DNA of 59,290 nucleotides from positions 1 to 59,290 of the forward strand of contig JAZRPK010000068.1 of assembly GCA_045649145.1 (NCBI GenBank), written 5' to 3'. A program made the position numbers and the translations under genes. The notes below the pieces were generated by a model. That model saw only the letters and a program-made list of their open reading frames with translations, did not search any database and was not told the DNA's origin. How positions within the stretch are numbered: position 1 is the stretch's first letter; each line of letters begins with the position of its first letter. Below, in pieces: positions 51,042 to 57,679 of this stretch. This DNA is from HGM11525 sp045649145 (GTDB lineage: Bacteria; Bacillota; Clostridia; UBA1381).

Positions 51042-51063
51042 AAATTTAAGGAGTTGATATAAA

Positions 51064-51990
51064 GTGAATATATATAAGTCTGTAGACTGTCTTATCGGAA
51101 ACACGCCACTTTTGGAGCTTTCTAACATAGAGCGTTCACTTGGTCTTGATGCTAAGATAATTGCTAAGCTTGAATATTTTAATCCTGCAGGCTCGGTAAA
51201 GGACAGGGTTGCCCTTGCTATGCTTGACGAGGCAGAGCGTACAGGCAGGCTTAAAAGTAACTCGGTTATAATCGAGCCAACCTCGGGAAACACAGGAATC
51301 GGTCTTGCAGCAGTTGCAGCAGCAAGAGGATACCGATTGATAATTGTTATGCCAGAAACAATGTCCGAAGAACGCAAACAACTGATGCGTGCATATGGTG
51401 CAGAACTTGTACTGACAAAAGGTGCGCTTGGTATGAAGGGTGCTATCGACAAGGCAGAAGAATTAGCTAATAAAATCCCCGACAGCTTTATTGCAGGTCA
51501 GTTTGTAAACCCTGCCAATCCAAAATCTCATTTTGACACCACAGGTCCAGAAATATATCGTGACACAGAGGGAAAAGTCGATATTTTCGTAGCAGGCGTG
51601 GGCACGGGCGGCACTATAACAGGCGTAGGAGAATACCTCAAGTCAAAAAAGCCTGATATTCAAATAGTCGCTGTCGAGCCGCTTTCCTCCCCTGTCTTGT
51701 CCTGCGAGGAATCGGGGACACATAAAATACAGGGCATTGGTGCAGGATTTGTGCCTGAGGTTCTTAACACCAAAGTATATGATTATATATTCCCTGTGGC
51801 TGACGATGACGCTTTTGAAACAAGCAGAATTATAGCCAAAAAGGAAGGCGTATTGGTCGGTATCTCCTCAGGTGCAGCAGCATATGCGGCTATCACCCTT
51901 TCAAAACTACCCGAAAATAAGGGCAAAAATATAGTTGTCCTCTTCCCCGACACCGGAGAAAGATATCTATCATCCGGATTATTTAAGTAA
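51064..51990 (+). CDS. cysK: Cysteine synthase A (O-acetylserine sulfhydrylase)
   Basis: CysK makes cysteine from O-acetylserine and sulfide with PLP. The PLP lysine is in NPAGSVKDRVALAM, the substrate loop is TSGNTGIGLAAVA, and the phosphate loop is VAGVGTGGTITGVGEYLK. The 308-residue length is exact. It starts at GTG with AAGGAG upstream. It has no CysE neighbour here. Confidence 0.96.
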   Translation: MNIYKSVDCLIGNTPLLELSNIERSLGLDAKIIAKLEYFNPAGSVKDRVALAMLDEAERTGRLKSNSVIIEPTSGNTGIGLAAVAAARGYRLIIVMPETMSEERKQLMRAYGAELVLTKGALGMKGAIDKAEELANKIPDSFIAGQFVNPANPKSHFDTTGPEIYRDTEGKVDIFVAGVGTGGTITGVGEYLKSKKPDIQIVAVEPLSSPVLSCEESGTHKIQGIGAGFVPEVLNTKVYDYIFPVADDDAFETSRIIAKKEGVLVGISSGAAAYAAITLSKLPENKGKNIVVLFPDTGERYLSSGLFK

Positions 51991-51995
51991 ATATT

Positions 51996-52029
51996 AAAGA
52001 AAGTGACACTTTTGTGTCACTTTCTTTTT
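51996..52029. terminator. cysK terminator (bidirectional)
   Basis: AAAGAAAGTGACAC pairs perfectly with GTGTCACTTTCTTT around TTTT, and is flanked by T-rich tails for both converging genes. Confidence 0.9.
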
Positions 52030-52633
52030 ACTGTCTTATAAACATCTGTGTCCAGTAGTTTCCGTCAGCAACATATCCAACTCCGATTTTGGTATATGTA
52101 GAGTTCAAAATATTGGCTCGGTGCCCCGACGAATTCATCCAGCCATTGACTACCGCCTCGGGCGTTCTCTGTCCTCTTGCTATATTCTCCGCCGCTGCCG
52201 TGAAGGAAATGCCGAAGTCCTTTATCATCTTAAACGGCGAGCCGTAAACGGGACTGGTATGAGAAAAATATTTGTTATCCTTCATATCCTGCGACTTAAA
52301 TCTCGCCACTCTGCTAAGCTCCCAATCGGCCGTCAGCGTCCTTAGGCCATTCTCGACTCTTATTTCATTGACAAGACGGATAACCTCGTTTTCATAATTA
52401 AGTACCGCCGAATTCTCCTTCGGAATGTTTATAACCTGCCCTGGATAAATAAGGTCAGGGTTTACGATGTGCGGATTTGCTCTTTTAATTTCACCAAGTC
52501 CCACCTCGTACTTAACCGCAATTTTCCACATACTGTCGCCTGATACTACAGTATGTGTCGATGACGCCGCATATGCAGGTAGCATCGCTAAAAGCTGCCC
52601 TGTAACTATCGCTCCCGCTACAATCTTTTTCAT
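52028..52633 (-). CDS. Secreted LysM-CAP domain protein (YkwD/SafA-like)
   Basis: This 201-residue protein has a signal peptide (KKIVAGAIVTGQLLAMLPAYAA, cut near residue 24), one LysM motif (THTVVSGDSMWKIAVKYEVGLGEIKRANPHI ... YPGQVINIP, about 26-70) for peptidoglycan binding, and a CAP/SCP domain (about 80-201) ending in GWMNSSGHRANILNSTYTKIGVGYV. LysM-CAP proteins of this kind are common in the spore coat or wall of spore formers; the catalytic role of CAP domains here is unclear. ATG 52633 has GGAGG in front. Confidence 0.9.
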   Translation of the reverse strand: MKKIVAGAIVTGQLLAMLPAYAASSTHTVVSGDSMWKIAVKYEVGLGEIKRANPHIVNPDLIYPGQVINIPKENSAVLNYENEVIRLVNEIRVENGLRTLTADWELSRVARFKSQDMKDNKYFSHTSPVYGSPFKMIKDFGISFTAAAENIARGQRTPEAVVNGWMNSSGHRANILNSTYTKIGVGYVADGNYWTQMFIRQ

Positions 52634-52779
52634 AATTAAACCTCCTGTTATATACTGTGCGTGCCAAGCACTTTTATATAATAACATATTGGTTTACATA
52701 ATACAAATGTAATATGTGGTAATGGGTATTTTAGCGGAACAAAAATGCCAAACATTTTGAAAAATATTAAAAATTAGCG

Positions 52780-52809
52780 TTGACAAACGGCGCTTTGTTG
52801 TGGTATAAT
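52780..52809 (+). promoter_or_regulatory. tRNA-Arg promoter
   Basis: TTGACA (52780-52785), an 18-bp spacer and an extended -10 (TGG, TATAAT at 52804-52809), 20 bp before the tRNA. Confidence 0.8.
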
Positions 52810-52829
52810 AATGCTCGTGGTAAAATTAT

Positions 52830-52906
52830 GCGCCGGTAGCTCAGTTGGATAGAGTGTTTGGCTACGAACCAAAAGGTCGGGGGTTCGAATCCCTTCCGGC
52901 GTACCA
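52830..52906 (+). tRNA. tRNA-Arg (anticodon ACG)
   Basis: Acceptor GCGCCGG pairs with CCGGCGT; the anticodon stem TTTGG/CCAAA holds loop CTACGAA (anticodon ACG, read as ICG); T-arm GGGTTCGAATCCC; encoded CCA. Reverse-strand frames here yield the well-known spurious GIRTPDLLVRSQ peptide, which is not a gene. Confidence 0.97.
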
Positions 52907-53011
52907 AAAAGAGATGTATGCGATAGCGTACGTCTCTTTTTGTATACGGCGTATGAGAACCCCAGACTGCGTACCAAAAATATCCCTCCGTTATACAGAG
53001 GGATATTTTTA
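52906..53011. terminator. Two terminators around a duplicated tRNA end
   Basis: A first hairpin with AAAAAGAGA and TCTCTTTTT arms (52906-52941) terminates the tRNA. A second (AAAAATATCCCTC with GAGGGATATTTTT, about 52976-53010) is bidirectional and serves the araC gene. Between them GCGTACCAAAAA (52969-52980) repeats the tRNA 3' end (52899-52910). The rest of 52634-53018 holds only the tRNA and its promoter. Confidence 0.75.
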
Positions 53012-53018
53012 ATTCCGG

Positions 53019-53861
53019 TCAAGTAATATTATACTTACCAGGCGTTACGCCTACGTGCTTTTTGAATACACGTATAAAATTCGCATAGTCCTCAAAGCCG
53101 CACAGCATTGCCGTATCTGTCACATTTTTGCCTGAGGAGAGCAATTTTTTCGCTTCGGTAATTCTTAGCGAGGTAATATATTTTGAAACCGTAGTACCGC
53201 AATATTTGTTAAAGAGCCTGCACAGCTGATTTACCGACACATAGGAATGCTGTGCAATTTTTTCAAGCGAAAGCGGCTGACTGAAATTGCTGTTGATATA
53301 ATCAATAGCTTTTTTTATTGCCTCGCTGCCAATGGTTTTTTCCGAATTTGACTGCTGTAAAAAGGCAGAATTTATCAATATCAGAATTTCCGTTGCGGTT
53401 ATTGTTTTTATAATATCATCACCGAAATTCTTTTCCTCCTCCAGCCTTTTTATATACCCTATTAAACGCTCAAGCTCCTCAGGCGAGAGCCGTATTTTAT
53501 TTGACTCGCCTTTCCCCCTTGTGTAAAAACAGTGCGACAAATCGGTCTTTGCCGAGGACTGTGCATAAAGGAATTCCGGATGCACCTGCATAACATAGCG
53601 GCAAAATTTTTCCTCCGCCTCAAAGGTTATCTTATGTGCTTCAAACTGATTTATAATAAATATATCTCCGTCATTTACGTCATACACCTTGTCATTTATC
53701 AAAAAGTTCTTTCCCCCGCCCATACACAAAAGCACCTCACAACAGTCGTGAATGTGTATATTAAGGTCCGGATTCTGCTTTTCGGAGTAGTAAAAGCCGA
53801 AGCTTTTGTTATCGTTTGCACATTTAACTGCGTCATAGCATTTATCAAATATACATTTCAT
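53019..53861 (-). CDS. AraC-family regulator of the kdu operon
   Basis: A 280-residue regulator: an N-terminal cupin-like sensing domain (IHIHDCCEVLLCMGGGKNFLINDKVYDVNDGDIFIINQFEAHK) and a C-terminal AraC double HTH (LSLEKIAQHSYVSVNQLCRLFNKYCG and VTDTAMLCGFEDYANFIRVFKKHVGVTPGKYN). GGAGG precedes the ATG. It is divergent from kduI-kduD, and the intergenic region has matching inverted sites, so it probably responds to a hexuronate-derived ligand and controls these genes and itself. Confidence 0.92.
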   Translation of the reverse strand: MKCIFDKCYDAVKCANDNKSFGFYYSEKQNPDLNIHIHDCCEVLLCMGGGKNFLINDKVYDVNDGDIFIINQFEAHKITFEAEEKFCRYVMQVHPEFLYAQSSAKTDLSHCFYTRGKGESNKIRLSPEELERLIGYIKRLEEEKNFGDDIIKTITATEILILINSAFLQQSNSEKTIGSEAIKKAIDYINSNFSQPLSLEKIAQHSYVSVNQLCRLFNKYCGTTVSKYITSLRITEAKKLLSSGKNVTDTAMLCGFEDYANFIRVFKKHVGVTPGKYNIT

Positions 53862-53879
53862 TTCCTCGCCTCCTGTTAC

Positions 53880-53957
53880 ATTATATCATTACTTGGTGAT
53901 ATTTGCAATAAAAACATTAAATATTGCAATAACATTGCAATATTTGTATGGTATAAT
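53880..53957. promoter_or_regulatory. araC/kduI divergent promoters with TTGCAAT palindrome
   Basis: AAATATTGCAAT (53919-53930) and its reverse complement (53934-53945) form a perfect 12-3-12 inverted repeat; a third partial copy, ATTTGCAATA, lies at 53901-53910. The araC promoter (minus) has TTGCAA (53908-53903), 17 bp, TATAAT (53885-53880), so the third copy overlaps its -35. The kduI promoter has an extended -10 (TGG, TATAAT at 53952-53957) but no good -35 at the right distance, consistent with activation from the palindrome. Confidence 0.72.
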
Positions 53958-53988
53958 TACATTAGAATTATAATGAGGAGGTGTAGAA

Positions 53989-55617
53989 TTGCTTACATTA
54001 AAGGTACTTAACAAGGATAAAGAAGTGCTTGCTCTTGAAAAGGGAAGCAATATTTCTCTTGAGTATAACACCGCGTACAACGACGGTGATTACATTCGCA
54101 TTGAAAGCAGCATTGATACCTTTATCGCTGTAAAATTTGACAAAACGCTTAGTGAGAGCATTATTTTCATCCCCGGTAAGAGCTTTGAGTTTGCCATTCC
54201 TAATGCAAGAGTTTGCGAAGGCTGCTACGGCGAAGAAGCTTTTTCGGGAGAGAAACACGTTATCTGCGCCCGTGAGGTAACTGATGACGAGGTGTATTCT
54301 TACAGAAAAATATCGCTTAATTCTCACGATATTCACGGAAAGGCGAAATCATATCCTCACGCATCGGCAAACTTTGTTACACGTGAAGAGCCGTGCTTCT
54401 ACGCTCGCAACGCAATTGACGGCGTAATCAAAAATGACGGACACGGTTATTATCCCTACCATTCATGGGCAGGCGGTGCAAGAGAGGATCTTGAATTTAC
54501 CCTTGATTTTAAGCACAAGGTCAGTGTTGACAAGGTTGTTTTCTATCTGCGTGCAGATTTCCCGCACGATACCTTCTGGAAATATATTGATGTGGAATTT
54601 TCTGATGGCAGTGTAGAAACAGCAGAGCTTGAAGGCGTTGCCGAAGGACAGGCAATTACCTTTGAGGCAAGGGAAACTACATATATTAAGCTAAAGAACT
54701 TTAGGCAGGTAAGCTATCCGCTTTCTTGGGCGGCGCTTACTCAGATTGAAGTTTTTGGCGAATTTATAAAGGAGGATTTTAGTAAAATGGAAGTAAGACA
54801 GGCATCAAACGCAAAAGACGTAAAGCACTACACAACTGAAAGATTGAGAGAGGAATTCCACATTGCGAACCTCTTTACAAAGGACAACACAAGAATGGTT
54901 TACAGCCATATCGACAGAATTATCACAGCAGGCATTATGCCCGTTTTCCAGGAATTAAGACTTGAGGCAGGCAAAGAGCTTGCAGCAGATTATTTCCTTG
55001 AGCGTCGTGAGATGGGTTGTATCAACATCGGCGGCAAGGGCATTATCACTGTAGACGGTACAGAGTACGAAATGAACCCCCGTGACGGTATGTATATCGG
55101 TATGGGCAACAAGGAAATCACCTTCAAGAGCGTAGACACAGATAATCCTGCCAAGTTCTATGTTTCTTCCTGCCCTGCACACACAACATATCCCACCGTT
55201 AAGATTGATATTACAAAGGCAAAGAAGGTTCCCTGCGGAAGTGTTGAGGATTGTAACAAGCGTGTTATCAACCAGTACATTCACCCCGAGGTGATGAAGA
55301 GCTGCCAGCTTGCAATGGGCCTTACACAGCTTGAGCCGGGTTCTAACTGGAACACAATGCCTTCTCACACTCATGACAGACGTATGGAGGTTTATCTCTA
55401 TCTTGATATGGGCGAGAATGACGCAGTATTCCATATGATGGGCGAGCCTCAGCAGACAAGACATATCATTATGCACAACGAGGAAGCTGTCATATCCCCC
55501 AGCTGGTCAATCCACAGCGGTGTAGGTACAAAGGCATATTCATTCATCTGGGCTATGTGCGGCGAAAATCAGGAATTTACTGATATGGACCACATTGAAA
55601 CAAAAGAATTACTGTAA
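53989..55617 (+). CDS. kduI: 5-dehydro-4-deoxy-D-glucuronate isomerase (KduI) with an extra N-terminal domain
   Basis: The C-terminal 276 residues (from Met267) are a complete KduI, which isomerises 5-keto-4-deoxyuronate from pectin or glycosaminoglycan breakdown. Metal histidines lie in MPSHTHDRRMEVYLY and WSIHSGVG. The N-terminal 266 residues form a separate beta-rich unit resembling a galactose-binding/F5-8-type module (ARNAIDGVIKNDGHGYYPYHSWAGG, VFYLRADFPHDTFWKYIDVEF). The frame is continuous, yet AAGGAGG at 54769-54775 stands ahead of Met267, so both a 542-residue fusion and a free KduI may be made. The start is a TTG at 53989 with GGAGG 7 bp upstream. Confidence 0.86.
   Translation: MLTLKVLNKDKEVLALEKGSNISLEYNTAYNDGDYIRIESSIDTFIAVKFDKTLSESIIFIPGKSFEFAIPNARVCEGCYGEEAFSGEKHVICAREVTDDEVYSYRKISLNSHDIHGKAKSYPHASANFVTREEPCFYARNAIDGVIKNDGHGYYPYHSWAGGAREDLEFTLDFKHKVSVDKVVFYLRADFPHDTFWKYIDVEFSDGSVETAELEGVAEGQAITFEARETTYIKLKNFRQVSYPLSWAALTQIEVFGEFIKEDFSKMEVRQASNAKDVKHYTTERLREEFHIANLFTKDNTRMVYSHIDRIITAGIMPVFQELRLEAGKELAADYFLERREMGCINIGGKGIITVDGTEYEMNPRDGMYIGMGNKEITFKSVDTDNPAKFYVSSCPAHTTYPTVKIDITKAKKVPCGSVEDCNKRVINQYIHPEVMKSCQLAMGLTQLEPGSNWNTMPSHTHDRRMEVYLYLDMGENDAVFHMMGEPQQTRHIIMHNEEAVISPSWSIHSGVGTKAYSFIWAMCGENQEFTDMDHIETKELL
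54764..54789 (+). promoter_or_regulatory. Internal ribosome binding site before the KduI domain
   Basis: AAGGAGG (54769-54775) is followed after about 11 bp by ATG 54787, exactly at the canonical KduI N-terminus (MEVRQASNAKDVKHY). It lies in frame inside the longer coding region. Confidence 0.65.
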
Positions 55618-55635
55618 TTTTTAGGAGGTAGAATT

Positions 55636-56424
55636 ATGTTCAGTTTAACAGGTAAGGTTGCACTTGTTACAGGTGCAAGCTATGGCATAGGCTACGCTAT
55701 TGCAAAAGGTCTTGCAAACGCAGGCGCAACAATTGCATTTAACGATATCAATCAGGAGCTTGTTGACAAGGGCATCGCAGCATACAAGGCTGACGGCATT
55801 GATGCTAAGGGTTACGTTTGTGACGTAACTGACGAGGATGCTGTTAATGAGCTTGTTGCAAAGATTGAAAAGGAAGTCGGCGTTATTGATATCCTTGTAA
55901 ACAACGCAGGTATTATCAAGAGAATTCCTATGCACGAAATGACAGCTGCAGAATTCAGACAGGTTATTGATGTTGACCTTAACGCACCCTTTATTGTATC
56001 AAAGGCAGTTATCCCCTCAATGCTTAAGAAGGGCCACGGCAAAATCATAAACATCTGCTCAATGATGTCCGAGCTTGGTCGTGAAACTGTTTCTGCATAC
56101 GCTGCTGCAAAGGGCGGTCTTAAGATGCTTACAAGAAACATCTGCTCCGAGTACGGTGAATTCAACATTCAGTGTAACGGTATCGGACCGGGTTACATTG
56201 CAACACCGCAGACAGCTCCGCTTCGTGAGCCGCAGGCTGACGGCAGCAAGCACCCCTTCGACAGCTTTATCTGCGCAAAGACACCCGCAGGCAGATGGCT
56301 TGACCCTGAAGAGCTTGTTGGTCCGGCAGTATTCCTCGCATCAGAGGCATCAAATGCAGTAAACGGCCACATTCTCTACGTTGACGGCGGTATCCTTGCA
56401 TACATCGGCAAGCAGCCTAAATAA
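55636..56424 (+). CDS. kduD: SDR oxidoreductase, KduD / gluconate 5-dehydrogenase type
   Basis: This 262-residue short-chain dehydrogenase reduces the product of KduI, or a related keto-gluconate. The NAD(P) motif TGASYGIGYAIAKGL, the NNAG segment, the catalytic Ser in NICSMMSELG and the Tyr-Lys pair in SAYAAAKGG are in place. AGGAGG precedes the ATG. Adjacency to kduI favours KduD (2-deoxy-D-gluconate 3-dehydrogenase), although the gluconate 5-dehydrogenase label fits the sequence equally well. Confidence 0.9.
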   Translation: MFSLTGKVALVTGASYGIGYAIAKGLANAGATIAFNDINQELVDKGIAAYKADGIDAKGYVCDVTDEDAVNELVAKIEKEVGVIDILVNNAGIIKRIPMHEMTAAEFRQVIDVDLNAPFIVSKAVIPSMLKKGHGKIINICSMMSELGRETVSAYAAAKGGLKMLTRNICSEYGEFNIQCNGIGPGYIATPQTAPLREPQADGSKHPFDSFICAKTPAGRWLDPEELVGPAVFLASEASNAVNGHILYVDGGILAYIGKQPK

Positions 56425-56440
56425 AACTTAACAGAATATA

Positions 56441-56477
56441 AAAATAACGTATCTCTTTTGAGATACGTTATTTTCTT
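56441..56477 (+). terminator. kduID terminator
   Basis: AAAATAACGTATCTC and GAGATACGTTATTTT pair around TTTT, with T-rich tails on both sides; convergent with the PHP-phosphatase gene. Confidence 0.88.
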
Positions 56478-56484
56478 TATGTAA

Positions 56485-57237
56485 TTATAATTTAATTCTG
56501 TCAATAAAACTGAGCTTTGGCAGATTTGTTTTTTCTATCTGTTCATTATTAAGAACCGCCGCCGCATTTCTTTCGGTATAGTCAGCAAACCTTTTGCCAA
56601 AGCGTTCTGTAATTATTTTATACGCATCCTTCATTCTGTTTCTTCTGTCGTCAAGATTGTGCATATCACTACCGATAAGATGCACATAATCACGATAGAA
56701 AAGGTCCAACAAAGTCCTTCGCATCGGTTTGTGCATAAAGGATTCCGCATTCACCTGAAAGAGTACGTCAAGAGACTTGAGGTTATGAAACTCCTTTTCA
56801 TATCTCATATACCGCTCTATGTGTGCCATTATCGGCTTTAGTCCCATCAGCTGAATATTATATATTGCTTCGTAAATATCCTGATTCCATCCCGAATATG
56901 GCATCTCCAGCAGAATATAGTCGGTGCCTTGTATTGCAAGACGCGAAACGGACTCATAGTTCCCGATATATGGCGCCATATGCACTTCGCAGCCAAGACG
57001 TATTTCGGGGAATTTCCCAACCTCACCCGACACAGCCTCACGCAAGGCATCATACGCTCTGTTACGTCTTTCGACAAACTTATCTATATCACTTTCCTCG
57101 CCGATATAAGCGTGAGAAGTCGAAACAACTGTATCTATTCCGTCACGAGCCGCCTTTTTAAGCATTTGCACAGCAGTTTTAATATCCTCTGCGCCATCAT
57201 CCACCTCAGGAAGTATATGAGAATGAAAGTCAATCAT
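56485..57237 (-). CDS. CpsB/YwqE-like PHP-family tyrosine-protein phosphatase
   Basis: The 250-residue PHP-fold enzyme has metal-binding motifs FHSHILPEVDDG, STSHAYIG, GCEVHM, AHIERY and GSDMHNLDDRRN, as in manganese-dependent phosphotyrosine phosphatases that control capsule/exopolysaccharide chain length (CpsB, YwqE). No kinase (CpsD/YwqD) gene is near, so its substrate is open. It lies 16 bp downstream of ireB and is probably co-transcribed. Confidence 0.88.
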   Translation of the reverse strand: MIDFHSHILPEVDDGAEDIKTAVQMLKKAARDGIDTVVSTSHAYIGEESDIDKFVERRNRAYDALREAVSGEVGKFPEIRLGCEVHMAPYIGNYESVSRLAIQGTDYILLEMPYSGWNQDIYEAIYNIQLMGLKPIMAHIERYMRYEKEFHNLKSLDVLFQVNAESFMHKPMRRTLLDLFYRDYVHLIGSDMHNLDDRRNRMKDAYKIITERFGKRFADYTERNAAAVLNNEQIEKTNLPKLSFIDRIKL

Positions 57238-57253
57238 AATATCACTCCGTATC

Positions 57254-57505
57254 TTAAAGATTACCGATATAAGATTTTACAAGCTCTTCCAAAAGTTCGT
57301 CCCTTTCAACACGCACAATCTTGCTGCGTGCGCCGTTATAGCTGGTGATGTATGTGGGGTCACCCGAAAGGATGTATCCTACAATCTGGCTTATGGGGTC
57401 ATAACCCTTTAGCTTTAAGGAATTATAAACATCGTCAATAATCTCCTTTACAAGCTTAGCCTTATCATATTCAATTTTCCACTTTAGTGTTTCGTTATTA
57501 TCCAT
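57254..57505 (-). CDS. IreB family regulatory phosphoprotein
   Basis: An 83-residue protein (UPF0297/IreB). IreB in Enterococcus is phosphorylated by the Ser/Thr kinase IreK and influences cell-wall stress and cephalosporin resistance. The family core YNSLKLKGYDPISQIVGYILSGDPTYITSY and the ERDELLEELVKSYI end are clear. ATG 57505 follows AAAGGA. The usual downstream partner ruvX/yqgF is missing; a PHP phosphatase takes its place. Confidence 0.93.
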   Translation of the reverse strand: MDNNETLKWKIEYDKAKLVKEIIDDVYNSLKLKGYDPISQIVGYILSGDPTYITSYNGARSKIVRVERDELLEELVKSYIGNL

Positions 57506-57524
57506 AATACATTCCTTTCCGCCC

Positions 57525-57585
57525 GGGCAGCTGCCCAAGCCACGTATTATGCTATCATTATAGCACCTTTATTTCTCTTTTGCAA
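57525..57585 (-). promoter_or_regulatory. ireB promoter and GC palindrome in its leader
   Basis: TTGCAA (57585-57580), a 17-bp spacer and TATAAT (57562-57557) form the promoter. The short leader contains the perfect palindrome GGGCAGCTGCCC (57525-57536), just before the SD sequence of ireB, which could mask it. Confidence 0.6.
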
Positions 57586-57633
57586 GTCATTACTAAAAAT
57601 TTGTGCACTCCATATATTCTTCTCATTTTTCTT

Positions 57634-57663
57634 AAAAAAAAGAAGCTATCCAAAATGGATAGC
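57634..57663 (-). terminator. ispH-S1 terminator
   Basis: GCTATCCA pairs with TGGATAGC around TTT, followed by a long U-tract on the minus strand, 17 bp after the stop codon. Confidence 0.88.
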
Positions 57664-57679
57664 GTCATAAACAAGCTAA

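Noticed and set aside
52774..53022. Minus-strand peptide containing GIRTPDLLVRSQ
   Set aside because: This is the familiar false peptide translated from the antisense of a tRNA gene; it overlaps tRNA-Arg.
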